Positions 1 to 5,079 of a stretch of 6,466 nucleotides of DNA are shown piece by piece (position 1 is the stretch's first letter; each line of letters opens with the position of its first letter). Location of the stretch: contig CANQKK010000049.1 in the NCBI GenBank assembly GCA_947624475.1, positions 1 to 6,466 on the forward strand, written 5' to 3'. The translations under genes and the position numbers were made by a program. This stretch comes from an uncultured Bacilli bacterium. GTDB lineage: Bacteria > Bacillota_I > Bacilli_A > RF39 > UBA660. A model generated the notes under the pieces. The model did no database searches. It was not told the origin of the DNA and saw only the letters and a list, made by a program, of their open reading frames with translations.

Positions 1-48
1 TGCTGTATTCTAAGATGCCTAGATGACACTTATGTCGAGGGTATATAA
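1..48 (+). CDS. Possible 3' end of a plus-strand gene (partial)
   Basis: Frame 1 is open from the window edge for 15 codons and ends in TAA at 46-48. The residues are CCILRCLDDTYVEGI. The other two plus frames hit stops within the first 32 bases. The stop directly abuts a hairpin terminator (48-73), which is where a gene end would be expected. The fragment is too short to identify, and an open frame of this length could occur by chance. Confidence 0.25.
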   Translation, partial: CCILRCLDDTYVEGI

Positions 49-73
49 AAAATAGGTTGTGAAACCTATTTTT
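48..73. terminator. Bidirectional rho-independent terminator
   Basis: A perfect 11-bp stem (48-58 with 63-73) encloses a GTGA loop. It has a T-rich 3' side on both strands: TTTTT then ATTTT on plus, and six T's (52-47) on minus. It lies 7 bases after the stop of the minus gene at 81-419 and right after the possible plus-strand stop at 46-48, so it probably ends convergent transcripts. Confidence 0.8.
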
Positions 74-80
74 ATTTTCA

Positions 81-419
81 TTAAGGAATATAAATATCAC
101 GAATTGTATTTATGGGGATGTATTCACCATCGATCGTTATAAGATTAGTTTTAGTCTTGCCAACGATTCTCTTTTTACTACTATCTTTATCAGTAACTAT
201 TATAACATCTATTTTATATATATAATTGGGAGAATTGAAAATATTATATATCTTCTGTTCAACAGTATAATTTCTATCATTATTCACTTGAGAAAAATTA
301 GTATCTTTCCTTCCTTGGGAATAATCTTTTTCTCCACTATCCATCGTCGAAAAAACATAGTTATTGTTCTTAATATCTTTATCTATTTGATTATGATACA
401 TCTTCGGTAAGTCTTTCAT
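81..419 (-). CDS. Small hypothetical protein, possibly GerQ-like
   Basis: The gene encodes 112 residues. The start is supported by an AGAGGTGA Shine-Dalgarno sequence about 6 bases upstream. Residues 1-50 are hydrophilic, rich in Asn, Asp and Lys, and look disordered. Residues 52-112 look like a small beta-rich domain with alternating hydrophobic stretches (KIDVIIVTD, LITIDGEYIPINTIRDIYI). There is no signal peptide or membrane segment. The layout of a disordered N-terminus followed by a roughly 60-residue beta domain ending in a 'Y/I-x-x-I-x-D-I/Y' strand recalls the spore-coat protein GerQ, but identity is low and recalled from memory, so I give no symbol. It is transcribed divergently from the SEDS gene and ends in a strong terminator. 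YlbD/YlbE elsewhere in the window make a sporulation role plausible. A small Sm- or PRC-like beta barrel is the alternative. Confidence 0.6.
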   Translation of the reverse strand: MKDLPKMYHNQIDKDIKNNNYVFSTMDSGEKDYSQGRKDTNFSQVNNDRNYTVEQKIYNIFNSPNYIYKIDVIIVTDKDSSKKRIVGKTKTNLITIDGEYIPINTIRDIYIP

Positions 420-436
420 TCTTTCACCTCTAATAG

Positions 437-465
437 ATTATATGAAAATATTTATTAGGATATTT
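437..465 (-). promoter_or_regulatory. Candidate promoter of the 112-residue gene, sigma-E-like
   Basis: On the minus strand, CATATAAT (444-437) lies just upstream of the Shine-Dalgarno sequence. It is preceded, after 14 bases, by AAATATC (465-459). This spacing and the CATA-type -10 resemble the Bacillus mother-cell sigma-E consensus (roughly ATATT, 14 bases, CATACAAT). A good sigma-A -35 is not visible at 17 bases. In AT-rich DNA such matches arise by chance, so this is tentative. Confidence 0.3.
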
Positions 466-482
466 ATTATTTTTCCTTTTTG

Positions 483-491
483 TGGTATCAT
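483..491 (+). promoter_or_regulatory. Candidate extended -10 promoter of the SEDS gene
   Basis: TGG followed by TATCAT (483-491) matches an extended -10 element (TGnTATAAT, one mismatch). No convincing -35 lies upstream, which extended -10 promoters tolerate. Transcription would start near 498 and give a leader of under 20 bases holding the GGAAAG ribosome-binding site (500-505). Confidence 0.4.
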
Positions 492-514
492 AAAATAATG
501 GAAAGAGTGATGTC

Positions 515-1645
515 ATGACCAAAGAATCAAAATTTAAAGTTGAGAAAAGTATTTTAATACCAATAATTTTATTTGCTATCATAAGTATTATTACAATCTT
601 TGCAACACGAAGTATATTAGGTAGTGAATATCAAAGTCTCTATTTAAAACAAATTATCTGGTATGTCGTCGGTTTTATTTTAGCATATTTAATGATGACC
701 GTCGGGAATAAATTTCTTTATAATAATGCTTATCTTTTTTATCTAATTGGTATTATCTTGCTTGTCCTGGTACTCTTCTTCGGAAGTGAGATTAATAATG
801 CTAAATGTTGGTTTGTCATTCCTTATATTGGTAGTTTTCAACCATCAGAATTTATGAAAGTTTTTCTCATGATTACCCTAGCACGAATGATTAGCGATTT
901 TAATGAACGAAATGAGACTCATGAAATTGGTGATGAATTTAAATTTCTTCTCAAAGTCTTAATGGTTGTCGGTCTTCCCTCTATCTTAACTTTTATCGAA
1001 CCTGATACGGGAGCCGTTCTTATTTATTTTGTTATTACGATTGTTATGCTCTTTGTCGGTGGTTTTAGATCACGATGGTTTATTATTTCTGTATCGATTA
1101 TTGCTCTTCTTCTTGGTTCTTTTATCTTTCTCTATCTTTTTAAACAAGATTTATTTATTTCTATTTTTGGAACGAGTTTTTTCTACCGTATGGATCGTCT
1201 TTTAAATTGGTCTAATTCTAGTGGTATGCAGTATACTAACGGTATTACCGCGATTGCTTCGGCCGGAGCATTTGGCCATGGCTTTGGTAACACTCCTATC
1301 TATTTCCCAGAAATGCAAACGGACTTTATCTTTGCTGTCTATGCTTCTAATTTTGGCTTTGTTGGAACTTTTATCTTACTTGGCCTAATCATCTTCTTTG
1401 ATACGACGATTATTGGCCTTGCCGAAAAGTCAACTAATATAAGTGATAAATTACTTGTCGGAGGCGTCATATCAGTTCTCCTCTTTCAGCAAGTTTTTAA
1501 TATCAGTATGACAATAGGTCTTCTTCCTATTATGGGAATTACTCTTCCTTTTATATCATATGGTGGTTCTTCCCTTATATCATATATGATCCTAATAGGT
1601 ATGCTCTTTAATATATCTAATGAAAATATCCGTTTCAAAAATTAG
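515..1645 (+). CDS. rodA: SEDS-family peptidoglycan glycosyltransferase (RodA/FtsW type)
   Basis: A 376-residue polytopic membrane protein with about ten hydrophobic segments. SEDS proteins polymerise lipid II into glycan strands together with a class B PBP transpeptidase. Family signatures are in the right order: QPSE at 109-112 (in GSFQPSEFMK), EPDTG at 162-166, AIASAGAFGHG near 246-256, FPEMQTDFIFAV at 264-275 with D270 as the expected catalytic Asp, and PFISYGGSS at 345-353. Length and the AK-x-W...QPSEFMK loop fit Firmicutes RodA (elongation) better than FtsW, but RodA, FtsW and SpoVE cannot be separated firmly from sequence alone. After TDFIFAV it reads YASNFGFVG, whereas many family members have a Glu-rich 'EE-x-G' there. 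The start has GGAAAG 9 bases upstream. It appears to be a single-gene transcript: divergent from the 112-residue gene and followed by a strong hairpin. No partner PBP or MreB lies in the window. Confidence 0.93.
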   Translation: MTKESKFKVEKSILIPIILFAIISIITIFATRSILGSEYQSLYLKQIIWYVVGFILAYLMMTVGNKFLYNNAYLFYLIGIILLVLVLFFGSEINNAKCWFVIPYIGSFQPSEFMKVFLMITLARMISDFNERNETHEIGDEFKFLLKVLMVVGLPSILTFIEPDTGAVLIYFVITIVMLFVGGFRSRWFIISVSIIALLLGSFIFLYLFKQDLFISIFGTSFFYRMDRLLNWSNSSGMQYTNGITAIASAGAFGHGFGNTPIYFPEMQTDFIFAVYASNFGFVGTFILLGLIIFFDTTIIGLAEKSTNISDKLLVGGVISVLLFQQVFNISMTIGLLPIMGITLPFISYGGSSLISYMILIGMLFNISNENIRFKN

Positions 1646-1686
1646 AATACTCTAAATATTCAAATTGATTAAATTATTTTTTGATA

Positions 1687-1722
1687 GTAATAAATCCTTA
1701 GAAAAATCTAAGGATTTATTAC
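1687..1722. terminator. Bidirectional terminator hairpin between convergent genes
   Basis: A perfect 16-bp stem (1687-1702 with 1707-1722) encloses an AAAA loop. The core CCTTAGA/TCTAAGG is followed on either strand by an A/T-rich ATTTATTAC arm rather than a long T-run. It lies 41 bases after the rodA stop, and the opposing ylbE gene's stop codon (1721-1719) is inside the right arm, so it can end transcripts from both sides. Confidence 0.75.
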
Positions 1723-1940
1723 TTAAGGACATCTAAAAAAGTTTCGATCATACCAATGTTATCGAGCATTTTGCTTATACGATCACTTGTTTTTAATTTA
1801 TATTTATCTTTCATAGCAAAAGTGAAGTCACGAAATAGATCAGGGTTACGATTTAGTCTCTTATACCAAATAGGGTTTTCTCTTAAAAAACTTTGAAGTC
1901 TGACGTCATTATTTATTTTCATTTGGAGTTGTGTCGTCAT
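1719..1940 (-). CDS. ylbE: YlbE-like protein
   Basis: 73 residues, cytoplasmic, with no membrane segment. The central block 'FLRENPIWYKRLNRNPDLF' (18-36), followed by an amphipathic helix and a C-terminal helix (MLDNIGMIETFLDVLK), matches the small Bacillus YlbE family, whose hallmark is the 'R-x-x-P-x-WYR-x-L-x-R-x-P' segment. The family has no established biochemical function. Its start overlaps the stop of the upstream YlbD-like gene by one base (TAATG), implying translational coupling. The ylbD-ylbE order is the same as in Bacillus subtilis, and this synteny strengthens both calls. The stop codon lies inside the terminator hairpin shared with rodA. Confidence 0.85.
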   Translation of the reverse strand: MTTQLQMKINNDVRLQSFLRENPIWYKRLNRNPDLFRDFTFAMKDKYKLKTSDRISKMLDNIGMIETFLDVLK

Positions 1941-2317
1941 TAATCATCAAACCTTCGATAGACGGGTCTTGGAGAATATGAACTACCAGTATCTTCACTA
2001 CTATCTTTTACGAGCATATCTCCAAATAATCCAATTGCTTTTTGAATAGAGGTAATTCCTTCTTGAAGTTTATTCGCATCCATCTTCTTTGCCATCTCAA
2101 TAATATTGGAAAAAGAATTTCGCGTCTTTGTTTTCTCTTCGTTAATATTTTTCTCTTCTTTCTTTAAATATGGGCTCCATACTGCCTCATCTTCACCGTA
2201 GAGATCATATAATTCATAAAACTTCTGCCAAGTCATCGTATCATTACGAATAAAAGTTATCAGTGTGGGATTTTTTTTAACAAATAATTTAAAATTATCA
2301 ATATTTGCCACATACAT
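1940..2317 (-). CDS. ylbD: YlbD-like putative spore coat protein
   Basis: About 125 residues. The N-terminal block 'FKLFVKKNPTLITFIRNDTMTWQKFYELYDLYGEDEAVWSPY' (10-51, read in pieces: FVKKNP, WQKFYE, LYGED, W-x-x-Y) is the YlbD signature. A Lys/Glu linker follows, then a helical segment (71-105, 'MAKKMDANKLQEGITSIQKAIGLFGDML'), and then a Ser/Pro/Arg tail ending RPVYRRFDD. In Bacillus YlbD is annotated as a putative coat protein; its mechanism is unknown. The start is ambiguous. ATG at 2317 has almost no spacing to the AGGTG motif, and GTG at 2320 overlaps it. GTG at 2311 would have AGGTG with a 6-base spacer and may be the true start, which would shorten the protein by two residues. It lies directly downstream of a terminator, so it probably has its own promoter, and is coupled to ylbE. 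Confidence 0.85.
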   Translation of the reverse strand: MYVANIDNFKLFVKKNPTLITFIRNDTMTWQKFYELYDLYGEDEAVWSPYLKKEEKNINEEKTKTRNSFSNIIEMAKKMDANKLQEGITSIQKAIGLFGDMLVKDSSEDTGSSYSPRPVYRRFDD

Positions 2318-2344
2318 CACCTACTTTAATATATGCAAGCAACT

Positions 2345-2373
2345 AAAAAGTGATATCAAAATAATGATATCAC
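2345..2373 (-). terminator. Rho-independent terminator after the trmD operon
   Basis: A perfect 9-bp stem (2350-2358 with 2365-2373, GTGATATCA/TGATATCAC) has a 6-base loop. On the minus strand it is followed by TTTTT (2349-2345). It lies 5 bases past the stop of the 163-residue gene and before ylbD, separating the two transcription units. Confidence 0.85.
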
Positions 2374-2378
2374 CTAAG

Positions 2379-2870
2379 TTATCTTCCCCTACCTTTTTTT
2401 TCATTTTCATTTCCATAAGTGAAATGATTAAATAAATCGATTAGCATCATTTCTTCATTTTTTCTTTTTAGTGCATAGAGCCTAGAACGATAACCACTAA
2501 TGATTATCTCTAATTTTTCAAGTGTTAAATTAGCATATTCTTTTCCTAAGTATTTTACATAATTATTTATAATAGCCAACTTTAGTCTTTCGGCTTCGAC
2601 TAATTTATCGCGAACTTTCATAGAACCATCATCGTCATTATCTTCGTCACTTATTGTATTAAATTCTTCGAGCAATCTATTAATTTTAAGTTCAATCTTT
2701 TTCTTGATTAATTTTTCTGTTAATGATGGTGAAACAAAGACAATTTTATTAACTTCAATGGCGTCTTTCTTTTTTACTTTGGGCTTTACTTCGTAGCTCT
2801 TTTCTTTATCAAACTCTAAATAAAGTATTTCTCCGGATTTTTTATCCTTACTAACAAAATAATTACTCAT
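2379..2870 (-). CDS. Uncharacterised charged helical protein, trmD-coupled
   Basis: I do not recognise this 163-residue protein. It has no signal peptide or membrane segment and is very rich in Lys and Glu. Residues 3-47 look like short beta strands (NYFVSKDK, EILYLEFD, VNKIVFVSP). Residues 49-72 are helical (TEKLIKKKIELKINRLLEEF), then comes an acidic linker (75-82, DEDNDDDG). Residues 84-148 are a second long helical part that could form a coiled coil, and the tail is basic (EKKGRGR). Its ATG lies 5 bases before the trmD stop (8-bp overlap), with AGGGGG inside the end of trmD as the likely ribosome-binding site, so it is probably translated in step with trmD. In Bacillus the gene after trmD is rplS (L19); this protein is not L19. 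YlqD is a loose comparison for size and operon position only. Confidence 0.75.
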   Translation of the reverse strand: MSNYFVSKDKKSGEILYLEFDKEKSYEVKPKVKKKDAIEVNKIVFVSPSLTEKLIKKKIELKINRLLEEFNTISDEDNDDDGSMKVRDKLVEAERLKLAIINNYVKYLGKEYANLTLEKLEIIISGYRSRLYALKRKNEEMMLIDLFNHFTYGNENEKKGRGR

Positions 2871-3537
2871 TTTTGCCCCCTAGTAAATCTGGTCTATTTT
2901 CTTTAGTTATTCTAAATCGCTCTTCCATACGATATTTCTCGATATTTTCATGATGCCCACTTAGAAGAACATCGGGAACTTTCATTCCACGGTATTCATA
3001 GGGCTTTGTATAGTTGGGATAGTCGAGCAAATTATCGTTAAAACTTTCACTATCTAGTGAGCCTGCGGTTATGACCCCATCGATTAGTCTTATAATGGAG
3101 TCCATGACGACCATCGATGGAAGTTCTCCTCCTGTTAAGACATAATCTCCAATTGAAAGAGATAAATCGGTAATACTTTTAATTCGCTCGTCAAATCCTT
3201 CATAGTGTCCACACAAGATAATGAGATGTTTTTCTTTTGATAAATCAATAGCGGTCTTCTCTTTAAATACCTGTCCCGATGGAGTCATCATAATTACTTT
3301 AGTATCTTCTTCTTTAAGAGAATCGATGGCTCTAAATATGGGGTCACACATTAGAACCATACCACTTCCACCACCGTAAGGATAATCGTCGACTTGATTA
3401 TTATTATAGACGGTATAATCTCTGATATTATGAATATTTACTTCGACTTTACCACTGGTAATAGCCCTCTTAATAATAGACTCCGTAAGGAAATTATCAT
3501 ACATATTGGGAAATAAAGTAAGGACATCAATCTTCAT
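2863..3537 (-). CDS. trmD: tRNA (guanine-N1-)-methyltransferase TrmD
   Basis: TrmD methylates N1 of G37 next to the anticodon, using S-adenosylmethionine, and prevents +1 frameshifting. It is a SPOUT enzyme with a trefoil knot and works as a dimer. Diagnostic motifs are all present in the 224-residue protein: MKIDVLTLFP at the N-terminus, DDYPYGGGSGMV (50-61), ILCGHYEGFDERI (107-119), SIGDYVLTGGELPSM (128-142), the SF..NLLDYPNYTKP block (165-179) with D172 as the expected catalytic Asp, and VPDVLLSGHH (187-196). The GVI segment after RLI has Asp (153) where Pro is usual. I chose the ATG at 3537. An in-frame GTG lies 18 bases upstream, but it would place the obvious AGAGGAAAG ribosome-binding site inside the gene. 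It has its own sigma-A promoter and overlaps the next gene by 8 bp. Confidence 0.97.
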   Translation of the reverse strand: MKIDVLTLFPNMYDNFLTESIIKRAITSGKVEVNIHNIRDYTVYNNNQVDDYPYGGGSGMVLMCDPIFRAIDSLKEEDTKVIMMTPSGQVFKEKTAIDLSKEKHLIILCGHYEGFDERIKSITDLSLSIGDYVLTGGELPSMVVMDSIIRLIDGVITAGSLDSESFNDNLLDYPNYTKPYEYRGMKVPDVLLSGHHENIEKYRMEERFRITKENRPDLLGGKNE

Positions 3538-3564
3538 ATACTTTCCTCTTTTCACTTAAATATT

Positions 3565-3593
3565 ATTATAATATATTAGGGGTTAATTGTAAA
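3565..3593 (-). promoter_or_regulatory. Sigma-A promoter of trmD
   Basis: On the minus strand TTTACA (3593-3588), a 17-base spacer and TATAAT (3570-3565) form a near-consensus sigma-A promoter in the 72-base gap between rimM and trmD. Transcription would start near 3558, giving a leader of about 20 bases. No terminator is visible between rimM and trmD, so trmD is probably also reached by read-through. Confidence 0.75.
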
Positions 3594-3609
3594 GTTATAA
3601 ATTTATATA

Positions 3610-4101
3610 TTATTTGATTAGACCATCGATATTTTTTATGAATATTTGTTTATTTTTTATATCAATTTTATCGATAAGATTAGAATTGTAAGGAAGTAAA
3701 TATTCTCCTTTTCCTTCTTTAACATTAAAGAGAGTGGTACTTGGATATCTTAAGATATTACTTATAGTTCCTCTTTCTTCTTCCTTATAAATGATAGTTA
3801 AACCTATTAGATCTTCATCTAAATAGTTATCATCATCTAGGATAATAGAATCTTTTTCGACATAGACATTTTTACCTTTATATTTTAGTACTTCGTTAAT
3901 ATTAGAGTAGCCCTTTAGAGTTATCATATCAAAGTTTTTATGTCTTCGGTAAGTATTTATAATTTCTTTATCTTTATTACCAATATAGATAGGCATTTTA
4001 TTTACAAAGACTCTATCTTTATAGGGAAAATTAGATAAGAGTCTAAGTTCACCTTTAATACCATGAGTATTTACAATTTTTCCTATTTTAATTAGTTCCA
4101 T
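3610..4101 (-). CDS. rimM: Ribosome maturation factor RimM
   Basis: RimM binds ribosomal protein S19 in the 30S head and helps its late assembly. The 163-residue protein has the usual two domains. The N-terminal beta barrel starts IGKIVNTHGIKGELRL (6-21), the classic 'G-I-V-x-T-H-G-x-x-G-E' motif. The C-terminal PRC barrel begins at EDLIGLTIIYKEEERGTI (96-113) and includes YLLPYNSNLI and the terminal IKNIDGLIK. The open frame extends further upstream, but the ATG at 4101 begins the conserved MELIKIGKIV. It has a GAGGTG ribosome-binding site 8 bases before it. The start overlaps the end of the upstream methyltransferase gene by 14 bp, which suggests coupled translation. The length is slightly short for the family (usually about 165-175). 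Confidence 0.96.
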   Translation of the reverse strand: MELIKIGKIVNTHGIKGELRLLSNFPYKDRVFVNKMPIYIGNKDKEIINTYRRHKNFDMITLKGYSNINEVLKYKGKNVYVEKDSIILDDDNYLDEDLIGLTIIYKEEERGTISNILRYPSTTLFNVKEGKGEYLLPYNSNLIDKIDIKNKQIFIKNIDGLIK

Positions 4102-4825
4102 TTTGATACACCTCATAGAGAAGAATTGAAGTTGCAACAGCAACATTTAAACTTTCAACTTGGGAAGTAGTTTTTATGTATATATTACTATCAGTAAGTG
4201 AAGATAGACTATCGCTCATTCCCTGACCTTCATTTCCCATTATGAGAGCAAATTTAGATGGAATAGCAATATCTTTGATATTCACTCCTCTATCGACTTT
4301 AGTTCCATATATTTTATAATTATTTTCTTTTAATTCTTGGATAAATGGTACTAATTCTCTCGTTATTATATTTAGACTGAATATGGCTCCTTTAGTTGCT
4401 CTTATGACCTTTGGATTATAAAGGTCGACGGTCTTAGGACTAAGTACTAGAGTATCTATTTCAAAAGCAAGAGAAGATCTAATTATCGTTCCTAGATTTC
4501 CTGGATCTTGAATATCCTCTAGAACAAGAATTTTATTGCCTATGGGAAGACTTTTCTTTTTATAAGTTACCGCTAGGAGAGATGATGGACTATCCATACT
4601 AGATAATTTCTTCATAACTTGATAAGAGACAGTTATAACTTTTTTATCAGTAGGAAAAGATTTTCCTTCTAGAAGAATTATCTCTTTAACAAGATTATTT
4701 TTAATAGCCTCATTTACAATATCTTCTCCTTCAACTATAAAAGTACCTGTTAAATCACGATATTTTTTTTCTTTTAACTTATTTATTTCTTTAATATAAT
4801 TATTATTAACTGATGTTATTATCAT
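4088..4825 (-). CDS. TrmH/SpoU-family RNA 2'-O-methyltransferase
   Basis: A 245-residue SPOUT enzyme that methylates ribose 2'-OH groups of rRNA or tRNA with S-adenosylmethionine. An N-terminal substrate-binding domain (1-90, with KKYRDLTGTFIVEGEDIVNEA typical of the SpoU substrate-binding fold) precedes the knotted catalytic domain. Motif 1 is DPGNLGTIIRSS (107-118, with N110 and R116), motif 2 is GNEGQGMS (197-204), and motif 3 is SLNVAVATSILLYE (225-238). The overall form resembles Bacillus YsgA (RlmP), which modifies the 23S A-loop, more than TrmH itself. The exact target cannot be read from sequence, so I give no symbol. The start is clear: AGAAAGGAAG precedes ATG, and MIITSVNNNYIKEINKL matches family N-termini. 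It is the first gene of the rimM cluster, downstream of a good promoter. Confidence 0.93.
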   Translation of the reverse strand: MIITSVNNNYIKEINKLKEKKYRDLTGTFIVEGEDIVNEAIKNNLVKEIILLEGKSFPTDKKVITVSYQVMKKLSSMDSPSSLLAVTYKKKSLPIGNKILVLEDIQDPGNLGTIIRSSLAFEIDTLVLSPKTVDLYNPKVIRATKGAIFSLNIITRELVPFIQELKENNYKIYGTKVDRGVNIKDIAIPSKFALIMGNEGQGMSDSLSSLTDSNIYIKTTSQVESLNVAVATSILLYEVYQNGTN

Positions 4826-4844
4826 AGTACTTCCTTTCTCCTAT

Positions 4845-4873
4845 ATTATATAATACTTTCTATTATTTTACAA
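4845..4873 (-). promoter_or_regulatory. Sigma-A promoter of the methyltransferase-rimM operon
   Basis: On the minus strand TTGTAA (4873-4868), a 17-base spacer and TATAAT (4850-4845) give a convincing sigma-A promoter. Transcription would start about 12 bases before the ATG, so the leader is barely longer than the ribosome-binding site. The -35 overlaps the left arm of a 14-bp inverted repeat. Confidence 0.7.
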
Positions 4874-4902
4874 ATAATTAATATGCTCTATTAATTATTT
4901 GT
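4870..4902. repeat. Perfect 14-bp inverted repeat overlapping the -35
   Basis: ACAAATAATTAATA (4870-4883) is exactly complementary to 4889-4902 across a 5-base TGCTC spacer. Its left arm covers four bases of the -35 box of the methyltransferase promoter. It could be an operator for a dimeric regulator. It could also be a second hairpin, behind the stronger terminator at 4909-4941, that catches read-through from the surface-protein gene. Confidence 0.6.
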
Positions 4903-4908
4903 ATTAGA

Positions 4909-4941
4909 AAAATAGATATCTTTATTCAAGACATCTATTTT
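4909..4941 (-). terminator. Terminator of the surface-protein gene
   Basis: Stem 4909-4922 with 4928-4941 has 13 pairs and one A-C mismatch around a 5-base loop. On the minus strand the distal arm runs into TTTTT (4912-4908). It lies about 80 bases after the stop of the 469-residue gene and is its only obvious terminator. Confidence 0.75.
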
Positions 4942-4988
4942 CACTCTCTTAGTATTTATATTATTCTTACTATAATTATATACTTATC

Positions 4989-5079
4989 AACTATACAACT
5001 GGCGTCATATCTATATACTTTTTATCCTACAAGTTGGAATGGATCGTTACTAGCACCTGTATGACCACTTTGTATAGTT
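4989..5079. repeat. 10-bp inverted repeat around the surface-gene stop
   Basis: AACTATACAA (4989-4998) is the exact reverse complement of TTGTATAGTT (5070-5079), with 71 bases between them. One arm is in the last 20 codons and the other in the 3' untranslated region. It could fold back around the stop codon, but a 10-base match in AT-rich DNA may be chance. Confidence 0.3.

Noticed and set aside
515..1645. Cys98 in the SEDS loop where E. coli proteins have Arg
   Set aside because: Firmicutes RodA proteins commonly have a small residue at this site (AK-S-W type), so Cys is not remarkable.
3538..3555. N-terminal extension of TrmD from an in-frame GTG at 3555
   Set aside because: The extension would contain the AGAGGAAAG ribosome-binding site of the ATG at 3537, which begins the conserved MKIDVLTLFP.
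4102..4146. N-terminal extension of RimM (15 more residues)
   Set aside because: The extra residues lie inside the upstream methyltransferase gene, match nothing in RimM and precede the GAGGTG site of the ATG at 4101.
4971..4976. Plus-strand TATAAT in the gap downstream of the surface gene
   Set aside because: No acceptable -35 lies 16-18 bases upstream, and no plus-strand reading frame or RNA gene follows. Such hexamers are expected in DNA this AT-rich.
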